Source of the DNA: Caballeronia sordidicola
GTDB lineage: Bacteria; Pseudomonadota; Gammaproteobacteria; Burkholderiales; Burkholderiaceae
Reading direction: 5' to 3'
DNA length: 64,000 bases
NCBI RefSeq assembly: GCF_000729995.1
Contig: NZ_JNFG01000020.1
Location: 1-64,000 of the forward strand
Shown here: one piece after another, positions 19,175 to 27,189 of the stretch
Numbering within the stretch: position 1 is the first letter of the stretch
How the letters are laid out: each line of letters opens with the position of its first letter
Program-made: the position numbers and the translations under genes
The notes under the pieces: model-generated
Database searches by the model: none
What the model saw: the letters and a program-made list of their open reading frames with translations, nothing else
Told to the model about the DNA's origin: nothing

Positions 19175-19200
19175 CTGTTCCGTCAGGTGCGACGGAACAG
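19175..19200. promoter_or_regulatory. perfect 10-bp inverted repeat upstream of the DapA-like gene
   Basis: CTGTTCCGTC at 19175-19184 and GACGGAACAG at 19191-19200 are exact reverse complements around a 6-base spacer, 75 bases before the DapA-like start and about 160 after the EamA stop. It could be an operator for the downstream gene or a hairpin ending the upstream transcript; no T-run follows. Confidence 0.4.
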
Positions 19201-19275
19201 ATGCGGTCACTCGATTTCCATCCCTGTTCTCCGATGCCCTGACGGTTTTTATCGGTCAAACATGGAGAGTAGGGA

Positions 19276-20133
19276 ATGTCGATTTTTTCTGGTATCTGGA
19301 TTCCGCTGGTCACGCCGTTTTCAAACGGACGTGTCGATCACGACGCGCTGCGAAGGCTGGTCAGGTCTTACATCGATGCAAAGGTTGCAGGGTTTGTTGC
19401 GTTGGGAACGACGGGCGAACCTTCGTCGCTCGATCACGCCGAGCAAGAACAGGTGCTTGCGACCATTCTGGATGAGGCGAAGGACCTTCCCGTCGTGGTG
19501 GGGCTGGCCGGCAATAACGCGGCGGAGCTTCGCGAACGCGCACTTCGCTTGAACGAGCTTCCGATTACCGGTTTGCTCGTTCCTTCGCCTTACTATGTCC
19601 GGCCCTCGCAGGCCGGCTTAACGAGCCACTTCACCACCCTCGCCGATATCAGCACGGTCCCTCTGATTGTCTACGACATTCCGTATCGGACGGGTGTACG
19701 GCTGGACCTCGCGACCCTGTTGACGCTCGCGGGTCATCCCAACATTCACGCCATCAAGGATTGCGCCGGATCGCTCGAGACGACCCTAGCGCTGATCCTC
19801 GATGGACGTTTGTCGGTGCTGGCGGGTGAGGACCTGAATATGTTCAACACGCTATGTCTTGGCGGGCACGGTGCGATCGCGGCAAGTGCGCATGTGCGCG
19901 CGGCTGACTTCGTTGCGGTCTATAACGACATCAAGGGCGGGCGGCTTGATGAAGGGCGTGCGCGGTTTCATCGGCTGGTGCCGTTGATACAAGCACTCGG
20001 GTCCGAGCCTAATCCGGCACCCGTGAAGTGTGCGCTCGATGTCTTGGGGATGATTCGACAGGAACTTCGTGCGCCGATGACGCAAGCGACAGACCGGCTT
20101 CGTGATCAGCTTGGAACCTTGCTGCCGAGCTAG
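19276..20133 (+). CDS. dihydrodipicolinate synthase (DapA) family lyase
   Basis: A 285-residue TIM-barrel aldolase of the DapA/N-acetylneuraminate lyase family, with GGAGAG before the ATG. Visible motifs: GTTGEPSSL (phosphate or keto-acid binding), YDIPYRTG with the catalytic Tyr, and IKDCAGS with the Schiff-base Lys. The C-terminal NPAPVKCAL is close to true DapA. An isolated copy away from lysine genes could be an accessory dapA or a sugar-acid aldolase; the N-to-D change in YNVP/YDIP argues a little against a canonical synthase. Confidence 0.82.
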   Translation: MSIFSGIWIPLVTPFSNGRVDHDALRRLVRSYIDAKVAGFVALGTTGEPSSLDHAEQEQVLATILDEAKDLPVVVGLAGNNAAELRERALRLNELPITGLLVPSPYYVRPSQAGLTSHFTTLADISTVPLIVYDIPYRTGVRLDLATLLTLAGHPNIHAIKDCAGSLETTLALILDGRLSVLAGEDLNMFNTLCLGGHGAIAASAHVRAADFVAVYNDIKGGRLDEGRARFHRLVPLIQALGSEPNPAPVKCALDVLGMIRQELRAPMTQATDRLRDQLGTLLPS

Positions 20134-20186
20134 GCAAGAAACAGCGCGGCAGCCGGTGGATGCGATTCACGTGCATAGGCCCGCGC

Positions 20187-20990
20187 TTATTTCACCAAGT
20201 GCAGTCCCTTGGCCAGCACGATGCCCTTCTCGCGGTTGATCAGCCAGATATCGCCGACGTTCGCGTGCATTGTTGCCGTGCGTGTGGTGATATCGGTGGG
20301 CTCCTCGTTGCTGGGATCGGTATGGTCCTTGGTTTGTGTCAGATAAGGCGGCACCACGCGACAGATCAACACGAGCGCGAGATCGCCGTCTTCCTCGGAA
20401 AACGCGTCCGGCGACAGCACGAAGCGCCCATGCACCGTCGTCTTGTTGTGCTTGTTGACGGGATCCAGCTCGATGATATCGATGTTCTGTATATAGCCCT
20501 TGGATTTCGCTTCGGCCGCTACCACCAGCTTCCGCCCACGCGGTCCGGTGATGGTCTTCTTGAGGACTATCGTGTAGGGGTGGTCGCTGTCCGACAGATC
20601 CACGTCCACCGTCATTACGCGCACTTTCGACCGATAGCGAATTCCATAGGGTGCGGGCACCACGAAAGCCAGATCGCGGCTTAGCTTGGCGTCCATTAGC
20701 GCTGAGTCGTGCAACGTTTTCGGCAGCGCGTCGCCAATCAGATCTTCTACGCGATGCGTGAACGTGCGCGTCTTGCTATCGGTGAATTTGCGCGCCAGCG
20801 CGTCCCTGACGGCCGCCGGATCATCGCCGGTGAAACCGGGCGTTACCACGATGCTGACCGGCGCAACAGTCTCTGCTTGTCCGGGCGTCGTGACCGCGCT
20901 GCTGGCCGATTGAGCCTGGGCAGTTACACACAAGCAAAGAAGGGCACAAGCGGCGCTTACGCTCGCTCGTTTTATTTCCTGAAGACTCAT
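20187..20990 (-). CDS. hypothetical exported protein
   Basis: A 267-residue protein. I chose the ATG at 20990 because GGGAG lies 7 bases upstream and the product then begins with a clear signal peptide (about residues 8-26, ending AQAQS); a frame open to 21074 would bury it. I do not recognise the family. It has an Ala/Thr-rich region after cleavage and then a mixed beta-rich domain with many charged residues, so probably periplasmic or secreted. It stands alone, convergent with the DapA-like gene. Confidence 0.6.
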   Translation of the reverse strand: MSLQEIKRASVSAACALLCLCVTAQAQSASSAVTTPGQAETVAPVSIVVTPGFTGDDPAAVRDALARKFTDSKTRTFTHRVEDLIGDALPKTLHDSALMDAKLSRDLAFVVPAPYGIRYRSKVRVMTVDVDLSDSDHPYTIVLKKTITGPRGRKLVVAAEAKSKGYIQNIDIIELDPVNKHNKTTVHGRFVLSPDAFSEEDGDLALVLICRVVPPYLTQTKDHTDPSNEEPTDITTRTATMHANVGDIWLINREKGIVLAKGLHLVK

Positions 20991-21335
20991 TAGCAGACTC
21001 CCATGGACATGATCGCGGACCGCCTGGTCTTCGTGCTGCACGAGCAGCATTCGAGTCAATTCGTTGTTATTCAATTCTATTCAATGGTACCCGGCTAGAA
21101 AAGATAAATGGGAGACATTGGCGCGAGGAAGCGGTATTAACCATAAGGTGGAGAGCCCTTGTCCGCTGAAGATCCGGTGAGGTGTAGAGTTTCCCGAATC
21201 GAAGAGCATCTGGAATTTTGGTGCTTAAGAGAAATGCTGGTCTCGACCAACCTTTCCGCTAGGGAAAACCAATATGAAATCTCCCGCCATTCATGCGTTG
21301 CCGAGCCGGGATTGTTTATCGCATGAGACGTTGCG
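20991..21335. other. intergenic region, nothing recognised
   Basis: About 345 bases between divergent genes (hypothetical exported protein and CaiB-type enzyme). It contains ATTCAAT-like repeats around 21072-21085 but no promoter I can call with confidence. Confidence 0.35.
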
Positions 21336-22484
21336 ATGAGCGGGCCGCTCAAGGGAATTCGCGTGGTTGAGATGGTCGGGCTTGGGCCGTGTCCGTTCGC
21401 CGCGATGATGCTCGCTGACATGGGGGCGGACGTGATCCGCATAGATCGTCAGCCGACCGGCGGCGAGACGCCGTATCCCATGCAAGGCACGAAATTCGAC
21501 GTGATGGCACGTGGGCGCCGCTCGCTCGCGCTGGATCTCAAGCAACCGGAAGCGCGGGAACTGGCGCTGCATCTTGTTGCTCAGGCCGATGCGCTAATCG
21601 AAGGTTTTCGCCCTGGCGTGATGGAGCGGCTTGGCCTCGGGCCTGATGCATGCATGGAGCGCAATCCGAAGCTTGTGTACGGCCGCGTGACGGGCTGGGG
21701 GCAGGATGGCCCGCTGGCTATGACCGCAGGGCACGATGTGAATTACATCGCGATGAGTGGCATGCTGCACGAGATTGGCCGTAGCGATGCACCGCCGGTG
21801 CCGCCGCTGAATCTGCTCGGCGATTTTGGCGGTGGCGGCATGATGCTCGCGTTCGGCGTGTTGTGCGCGCTGCTGGAAGCGCGCGGGTCGGGCAAGGGCC
21901 AGGTGATCGATGCCGCGATGGTCGAAGGATCCGCGCTGCTGGGCGCGATGATCTACGGCTACAAGGCGTTCGGCGCGTGGTCGGGCGAACGAGGCACGAG
22001 CATGCTTGCCGGCGGCGCGCATTTCTACAATACCTATGCATGCGCGGATGGCAAATTCGTGTCGGTTGGGGCGATCGAACCGCAGTTTTATGCTTTGCTG
22101 CTCAAGCTCTGCGGTATTGATGACGCGGCCTTCGATAACCAGATGGATCGCGAGCAATGGCCGTCGCTGAAAACGAAAATAGCGGCCATCTTCGCGACGA
22201 AATCGCGAGCGGCGTGGTGCGAATTGATGGAAGGCACGGATGTGTGCTTTGCGCCCGTGCTCGATATGGACGAAGCACCGGAGCATGTGCATAACCGGAC
22301 GCGGGGGACGTTTATCGACGTAGAGGGGGTGACGCAACCGGGCCCGGCGCCGCGCTTTAGCCGCACGGTGCCGGAGGTGAGTTCGCCGCCGTCGAGTCCG
22401 GGGCAGGATACTGACGCGATTTTGCGGGACTGGAATGTGCCGAGTGAGTTGGTCGAGAGGTTGCGGGGGAAGAAGGTGGTTTAG
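21336..22484 (+). CDS. CaiB/BaiF family CoA-transferase or alpha-methylacyl-CoA racemase
   Basis: A 382-residue class III CoA-transferase-fold protein. LKGIRVVEMVGLGPCPFAAM and the MLADMGADVIRID stretch are the N-terminal signature; MARGRRSLALDLK and VEGFRPGVMERLGL-type sequence follow. It has GHDVNYIAMSGML where racemases (AMACR) carry the catalytic His, and VIDAAMVEG as in that group, and no glycine-rich succinyl-CoA:acid transferase loop that I can see. AMACR-type racemisation of 2-methylacyl-CoA is therefore the better guess. Location in the cytoplasm; no pathway partners adjacent. Confidence 0.83.
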   Translation: MSGPLKGIRVVEMVGLGPCPFAAMMLADMGADVIRIDRQPTGGETPYPMQGTKFDVMARGRRSLALDLKQPEARELALHLVAQADALIEGFRPGVMERLGLGPDACMERNPKLVYGRVTGWGQDGPLAMTAGHDVNYIAMSGMLHEIGRSDAPPVPPLNLLGDFGGGGMMLAFGVLCALLEARGSGKGQVIDAAMVEGSALLGAMIYGYKAFGAWSGERGTSMLAGGAHFYNTYACADGKFVSVGAIEPQFYALLLKLCGIDDAAFDNQMDREQWPSLKTKIAAIFATKSRAAWCELMEGTDVCFAPVLDMDEAPEHVHNRTRGTFIDVEGVTQPGPAPRFSRTVPEVSSPPSSPGQDTDAILRDWNVPSELVERLRGKKVV

Positions 22485-22604
22485 GGGGGGCTATTCGTCG
22501 CCTTTCGCCCCAGACTCTTGCGATCGATCCCGGTTGACGAATCCCTATATCTCCGACAATATGCGGTTGACGAATTCGTCAAAAACCGAAAAAGAGATGG
22601 TGTT

Positions 22605-23201
22605 ATGGATTTGCCGCTGCCTTGGAAGTCGAAGCCTGTACTCACGGAAGAACGTCTTAACGTGATCGCCCGTGATCTTCGCGATATTTATTACGGCGTC
22701 GAGTCGCTGCTCGATACAGAAGACGACTGTTCCTATGGACGCGGGACCCTGTTTTTCGGTCGTTCTCGACAACGGCTCATCCGACTGGGTACCTCAGGTG
22801 AGCACGAGTGGCTGAAGCTCACCAATGCTGCGATGGATATTACGCTCGAAATCGAGGGCGTTCCCTTCCGGTTTTTTCGCGACGATCATGAGTCGCCCAA
22901 GAAGAAGGGCTTTTGGCGTCGCAACCAGACGGACCAGTTGTTCGCGCCCACCGATGCCGAGGCGGTGGTCTTTCGGTTTATTGTTCAACGTCCTTTGACT
23001 GAAAACGACGAACTCGAGATCTATTTCGTTGGTTATAACGCGGTGGAAGATGCGCTATGCGAATGGCGATTTGGCGATGTCCGGGTCCTCAGCAGCACGG
23101 ACGACCAGTTGCCGGATGCGGTTCATCAGGACGCTCCTCAAGCCGACCTTCTGCACACTGACGACGGCATTTCCCAACCTCACGCCGATACCGGTAAATG
23201 A
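22605..23201 (+). CDS. hypothetical protein coupled to an XRE-ImmA/IrrE protease
   Basis: A 198-residue soluble protein of unknown family. I chose the ATG at 22605 (AAAGAGA upstream) over an earlier in-frame ATG without one. There are no membrane segments or signal peptide; the middle is rich in aromatic and charged residues and the last 30 residues are acidic and probably disordered. Its stop overlaps the next start by 4 bp (23198-23201), so it is translated with the XRE-ImmA/IrrE protein. That layout suggests it is that protein's partner: a toxin, a regulated effector or the protease's target (inference). Confidence 0.6.
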   Translation: MDLPLPWKSKPVLTEERLNVIARDLRDIYYGVESLLDTEDDCSYGRGTLFFGRSRQRLIRLGTSGEHEWLKLTNAAMDITLEIEGVPFRFFRDDHESPKKKGFWRRNQTDQLFAPTDAEAVVFRFIVQRPLTENDELEIYFVGYNAVEDALCEWRFGDVRVLSSTDDQLPDAVHQDAPQADLLHTDDGISQPHADTGK

Positions 23202-24328
23202 CAGTTGAATTCGATGCGGCCAATCTGAGATTGGTCCGCTGCGCTCAAAGCCTTTCGCTTGCTGATGTAGGGGACGCAGTCGGCAAGTCGAAACAATTCA
23301 TCCAGCGGGTCGAGTCTGGAATGGCTCAACCCACTGATGAACTCGTCGATGCGCTGGCATCTGTGCTTCGCGTGCAGCGGCAGTTCTTTTTCCCGGGCGC
23401 ACCGCAAGCGTTGCCCGAAGAGGCATTCCATTTCCGCAAGTTGACGACGGCGAAGCTGAGCGACAAGCAGACCGTTATCGCCAAAGGCGAGCTCTTCCGC
23501 CGGTTCGTCGCTTCGATTGATGCCCGGTTGCGGCTTCCCCAATTGGACTTTCCTGAATTCCCAATCGACAGCGCGGAGGCGGCGGAGCGTGCCGCCGAGA
23601 AATGCAGGGCGCATTGGGGATTGGGCGTGGGACCGATCGGCAATATGGTCCGCGTGCTTGAAAACGCAGGCGCCGTTGTGACTGCGTTTGAACATTCGGC
23701 GAAAGATATTGATGCGCTATCTATTGCGTCATCGCGGCCAATCGTGGTGACCAACCGCAGCGACGCGTCAGCGTGCCGCGTGCGCTTCGGATATGCACAC
23801 GAGTGCGGTCACTTCGTTGGGCATGTCGGCCGCAAGACGGGGGACAAAGCATCGGAGTCCGAGGCTAATCGATTCGCCAGTGCTTTTCTGCTTCCTCGAA
23901 GCAGCTTCGTCAAGGAATTTCCCGCCTTGAGAGGCGGCACGCAGGTTAACTGGATTGCGTTGTCGGAACTGAAAATGCGGTGGCGCGTGAGCAAGGCTGC
24001 GATGCTGTATCGCGCGCGGCAACTGAACATTCTTGGTGAAGATCAATACAAGCGCGCGCTGCTAGGACATCTGTTTGAAAAAGGCGAGCGCCACATCGAA
24101 CACGAAGACGTCTCCATTCCGCATGAAAAGCCGGAGCTTCTTCATCACGCACTGGCTGTGCTCAGAGAGAAACTGGGCTTGTCATTGAATGATATTGCCG
24201 TGTCCGTGCACATGACCCGCGCACTGCTCGCAGAAATTGCTCCCTTGGCGGACGACGAGCATGAGGCGGAGACCCGTGTTGTTTCCCTTGCGCAATTCCG
24301 CCAGGCTCGCGAGAAAACCAACGGCTAA
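23198..24328 (+). CDS. XRE-family HTH fused to ImmA/IrrE zinc metallopeptidase
   Basis: A 376-residue two-domain protein. Residues 5-65 form an XRE helix-turn-helix (LSLADVGDAVGKSKQFIQRV). After a linker, HECGHFVGHVG around residue 205 is the HExxH zinc site of the ImmA/IrrE (DUF955) family, followed by SESEANRFASAFLLP with the third ligand. Such proteins (the COG2856 group) sense stress and cleave or derepress regulators, and in mobile elements control excision or toxin-antitoxin pairs. Here it is translationally coupled to an unknown 198-residue protein. The C-terminal 60 residues hold a second HTH-like LSLNDIAVSVHMTRALLAEI. Confidence 0.8.
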   Translation: MTVEFDAANLRLVRCAQSLSLADVGDAVGKSKQFIQRVESGMAQPTDELVDALASVLRVQRQFFFPGAPQALPEEAFHFRKLTTAKLSDKQTVIAKGELFRRFVASIDARLRLPQLDFPEFPIDSAEAAERAAEKCRAHWGLGVGPIGNMVRVLENAGAVVTAFEHSAKDIDALSIASSRPIVVTNRSDASACRVRFGYAHECGHFVGHVGRKTGDKASESEANRFASAFLLPRSSFVKEFPALRGGTQVNWIALSELKMRWRVSKAAMLYRARQLNILGEDQYKRALLGHLFEKGERHIEHEDVSIPHEKPELLHHALAVLREKLGLSLNDIAVSVHMTRALLAEIAPLADDEHEAETRVVSLAQFRQAREKTNG

Positions 24329-24351
24329 GCCAACCAACATTATCGGCCGAT

Positions 24352-25905
24352 TCACCCCGCCGGAAACCTCACCACAATCCGGCTGAACGGCACCGACCTG
24401 TCGACGGTCACCGCCCCCGCGCCCTTGCCCGCATAAGTCGTCACGAGGCGCATGCCGAGGCCTGTACCCTGCGGTTTCGGGAAGTCGATGGGAAATCCGT
24501 CTCCCTCGTCCTCCACGGTCAGCAGCACGGCATCATCAGAGCGTTCCAGCGTCACGCGCACCGTCCCGCGCCCGTACTTGAGCGCATTGGTCACGAGCTC
24601 CGCCGTCACCAGCCCGAGCGGCGCCAGCCGCGCGGCGGGCAGCACGATCGACTTTCCCTCCAGCGACACTTCCCGCCCCGCAGCCAATTCGGCCATATCG
24701 GCCGTCAGGCCGCGGAGGTAACTGGTTGCATCCGTGGCTTCCGCGCCGTCGTCCTGATAGAGCCGGTGGTGAACCGAGCCCACCGTGCGCACGCGCGTGG
24801 CCGCCGCCTGCAAATGCGTGGCGACGGATTTATCGCCGGCGAGATTCGCCTGCAGCGCGAGCAACGTCTGCACAAGCTGAAGACTGTTGCGAACCCGGTG
24901 ATGAACCTCCTTCATCATCAGCGCCGAATTGCCAAGCTGCGTCTCCTGGCTCAATACGAGCGCGGCGAGTTTCTCCTCGTTCTCGTGCCGATCGGTGACA
25001 TCGCGCATGGTCAGCACGATGCGCTTCACGCGCTCATCGGTATCGAGAATAGGCGCCACCGATACATCCCACCAGCGCGCATCGCCCGCACGGGTCGGAC
25101 AGGGACCTTCGAATCGCACCGGTTCGCCGCTCGCGGATTTCGCCAGCGCCTGCAGGACCTTCGGGCGTTGATCGTCGGGCCACAGGTCGGAGCAAGCCGT
25201 GCCGCCGACCTCCGCGAAGTCGTCGATGCTCAGCGCCGTCAGGCCGTTATCGTTCATGAATTCGATACCGCCATCCAGCGACAGCACTTGAATACAGTCA
25301 GTGCTCGCGTTCAGCACGCTGGTGGAGAATAGTTCGTCAGCGTCGGTTTGCGATTCCGCGGCCAGTCGCTCGCGGCTCATGGAAATGACGTTCGCGATTG
25401 CTTCAAGAAAGACGATGTCTGTTTCGGTGAAGTCTTCGTCGTCGGAGCTATCGGCTTCGAGCACGCCGAAGGTTTCGGGAATGCCGCGAATGGGGACGTT
25501 GATGGCACGCTTGATGCCGTGCCGGGCAAGCAACTCGGGCGTGCGGAAACGGTGTTCGGTACCCAGGTGATTCGACAACACCGGGCGGCCGCTGACCAGC
25601 GCGTGGCCGGCGGGGCTGGCGTCGTCAGCGCCGAGCTCCGTGGTGCCGATGTCCGCCGGGTCCCAGCCCACGCCCGCTTCCAGCACGAAGTTTTCGCTTT
25701 CGGGCTGATAGCGCAGCACCTTCGCGAAGCGCGAGTGCACTCCAGCCGATACCGCCTTGCAGGCTTCATCGAGGAGCACGTCGGCACTGTGTACGCGCAA
25801 CACCGACGTCGCGAACTGCACTGCGATCTCGTGCTGCAGGCGCAGACGGCTTACGGACCGGTCGACGGCACTGCGGATCGTTTCTTCGGGTGGCAATGCA
25901 TCCAT
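24352..25905 (-). CDS. sensor histidine kinase, GAF-PAS-HisKA_2-HATPase
   Basis: A 517-residue soluble kinase. The ATG at 25905 has AAGGAGA six bases upstream, so I prefer it to a GTG at 25962. Order: GAF domain (about 25-180), PAS/PAC (about 195-315), HisKA_2 with the phospho-acceptor in EVHHRVRNSLQLVQ (about 330), and an HATPase domain with ELVTNALKYG (N box), DEGDGFP (G1) and GTGLGMRLV (G2). HisKA_2 kinases often act in light or general-stress signalling. There are no membrane helices, so it senses a cytoplasmic signal. No response regulator is adjacent, so its partner is elsewhere. Convergent with the ImmA/IrrE gene. Confidence 0.85.
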   Translation of the reverse strand: MDALPPEETIRSAVDRSVSRLRLQHEIAVQFATSVLRVHSADVLLDEACKAVSAGVHSRFAKVLRYQPESENFVLEAGVGWDPADIGTTELGADDASPAGHALVSGRPVLSNHLGTEHRFRTPELLARHGIKRAINVPIRGIPETFGVLEADSSDDEDFTETDIVFLEAIANVISMSRERLAAESQTDADELFSTSVLNASTDCIQVLSLDGGIEFMNDNGLTALSIDDFAEVGGTACSDLWPDDQRPKVLQALAKSASGEPVRFEGPCPTRAGDARWWDVSVAPILDTDERVKRIVLTMRDVTDRHENEEKLAALVLSQETQLGNSALMMKEVHHRVRNSLQLVQTLLALQANLAGDKSVATHLQAAATRVRTVGSVHHRLYQDDGAEATDATSYLRGLTADMAELAAGREVSLEGKSIVLPAARLAPLGLVTAELVTNALKYGRGTVRVTLERSDDAVLLTVEDEGDGFPIDFPKPQGTGLGMRLVTTYAGKGAGAVTVDRSVPFSRIVVRFPAG

Positions 25906-26049
25906 CGGGTTCTCCTTGACCGCGGTGTCGCCCAGGCTTTTTTTCCGGCGATTGGTGTTCACGCGTCAATTCTAACCGTGGAGATTAAAAGGCCACTTAT
26001 TTGGCCGTGAGTTCCTTCGCGCCGGTGAAGCGCGAACGACCTCTCTCGG

Positions 26050-26071
26050 TATAATCCCGAATGTTATAATC
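26050..26071 (+). promoter_or_regulatory. candidate DeoR operator in the deoC promoter
   Basis: Two TATAATC copies at 26050-26056 and 26065-26071, 15 bases apart, lie 43-64 bases before deoC. The second is part of TGTTATAATC (26062-26071), whose reverse complement recurs exactly upstream of the deoR gene (36974-36983). GTTA-N6-TAAC (26064-26077) forms a small inverted repeat over it. It probably marks the operator bound by the DeoR-type regulator and overlaps the -10 region. Confidence 0.45.
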
Positions 26072-26113
26072 GTAACAACAAGGTGTTAGAATAATGCATC
26101 GATTAACCGGAAA

Positions 26114-27154
26114 ATGTTGTGCGCTGCACAACCGGCCATGCTCATGCTCGATGTTGCTTCCCAACCTGTTCTCCCCTTGCGCGGCAAACCGCTCTCTCAT
26201 CATGATCAGCAGCGCAATCCCGGCGTTCCGCTAGATCTCTCATGGTTAGATGGCCTGCGCGTCAACCAGCCGGCAGTCGTGCGGCGAGTCAGCACGCTAG
26301 GCACGCGCCGCGCGGTTAAAAAAGACGCGCAAGCTGCGTGGCTGCTCAAGGCCATCACGTGTATCGACCTGACGACCCTCAATGGCGACGACACCGCTGC
26401 ACGAGTCGAACGCCTGTGCGCCAAAGCTCGCCGTCCGATTCGCGACGACCTGCTGGAGTCGCTGGGCATGCCGCCCGGCTCCATCAAGACCGGCGCCGTG
26501 TGCGTGTATCACCGCTTCGTCGGCGCGGCCGTCGCGGCGCTTGCCGGTAGCGGCATCCCGGTCGCGGCCGTTTCCACCGGCTTTCCCGCCGGACTGATTC
26601 CGCATCCGCTGAAGTTGAAGGAAATCGAGGCATCGGTGAAAGACGGTGCGGCGGAAATCGATATCGTCGTCACGCGTGAACACGTGCTCACGGGCAACTG
26701 GCAAGCGCTCTACGACGAAATGCGCGACTTTCGCGCAGCGTGCGGCCCGGCGCATATTAAAGCGATTCTCGCTACTGGCGACATCCGCACACTCTCGAAT
26801 ATCGCCAAGGCGTCCATGGTCTGCATGATGGCAGGCGCCGACTTCATCAAGACGTCCACCGGCAAGGAAGGCGTCAACGCGACCCTCGACGTCTCGCTCG
26901 TGATGGTGCGCATGATCCGCGACTACCTTGAACGCACGGGCGTGATGATCGGCTTCAAACCAGCGGGCGGCGTGTCCACCGCCAAGTCGGTGCTCGAATA
27001 CCAGATCCTGATGAAGGAAGAGCTCGGCCGCGAATGGCTCGAACCGGAGTTGTTTCGCATAGGCGCGTCGAGCCTTCTCGCCGATATCGAACGGCAACTC
27101 GAGCATCACGTCACCGGCCGCTATTCGGCTTTCCATCGTCATCCGGTTGCTTGA
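26114..27154 (+). CDS. deoC: deoxyribose-phosphate aldolase, animal DERA type
   Basis: A 346-residue aldolase that splits 2-deoxyribose-5-phosphate into glyceraldehyde-3-phosphate and acetaldehyde. DFIKTSTGK (Lys246) is the Schiff-base motif and GFKPAGGV the second lysine site. It is longer than the E. coli enzyme (about 259) and reads like human DERA along much of its length: an about 60-residue N-terminal extension, AVEDGA/SVKDGA-type helix, MMAGADFIKTSTGKE, and a C-terminus of the form IERQL-x-HHVTGRYSAFH. First gene of the sugar operon. The exact start is uncertain, as ATGs at codons 9 and 11 also fit. Confidence 0.92.
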   Translation: MLCAAQPAMLMLDVASQPVLPLRGKPLSHHDQQRNPGVPLDLSWLDGLRVNQPAVVRRVSTLGTRRAVKKDAQAAWLLKAITCIDLTTLNGDDTAARVERLCAKARRPIRDDLLESLGMPPGSIKTGAVCVYHRFVGAAVAALAGSGIPVAAVSTGFPAGLIPHPLKLKEIEASVKDGAAEIDIVVTREHVLTGNWQALYDEMRDFRAACGPAHIKAILATGDIRTLSNIAKASMVCMMAGADFIKTSTGKEGVNATLDVSLVMVRMIRDYLERTGVMIGFKPAGGVSTAKSVLEYQILMKEELGREWLEPELFRIGASSLLADIERQLEHHVTGRYSAFHRHPVA

Positions 27155-27189
27155 TTCAGCACCGCATCATCTCTTACACGAGCTCCCCA

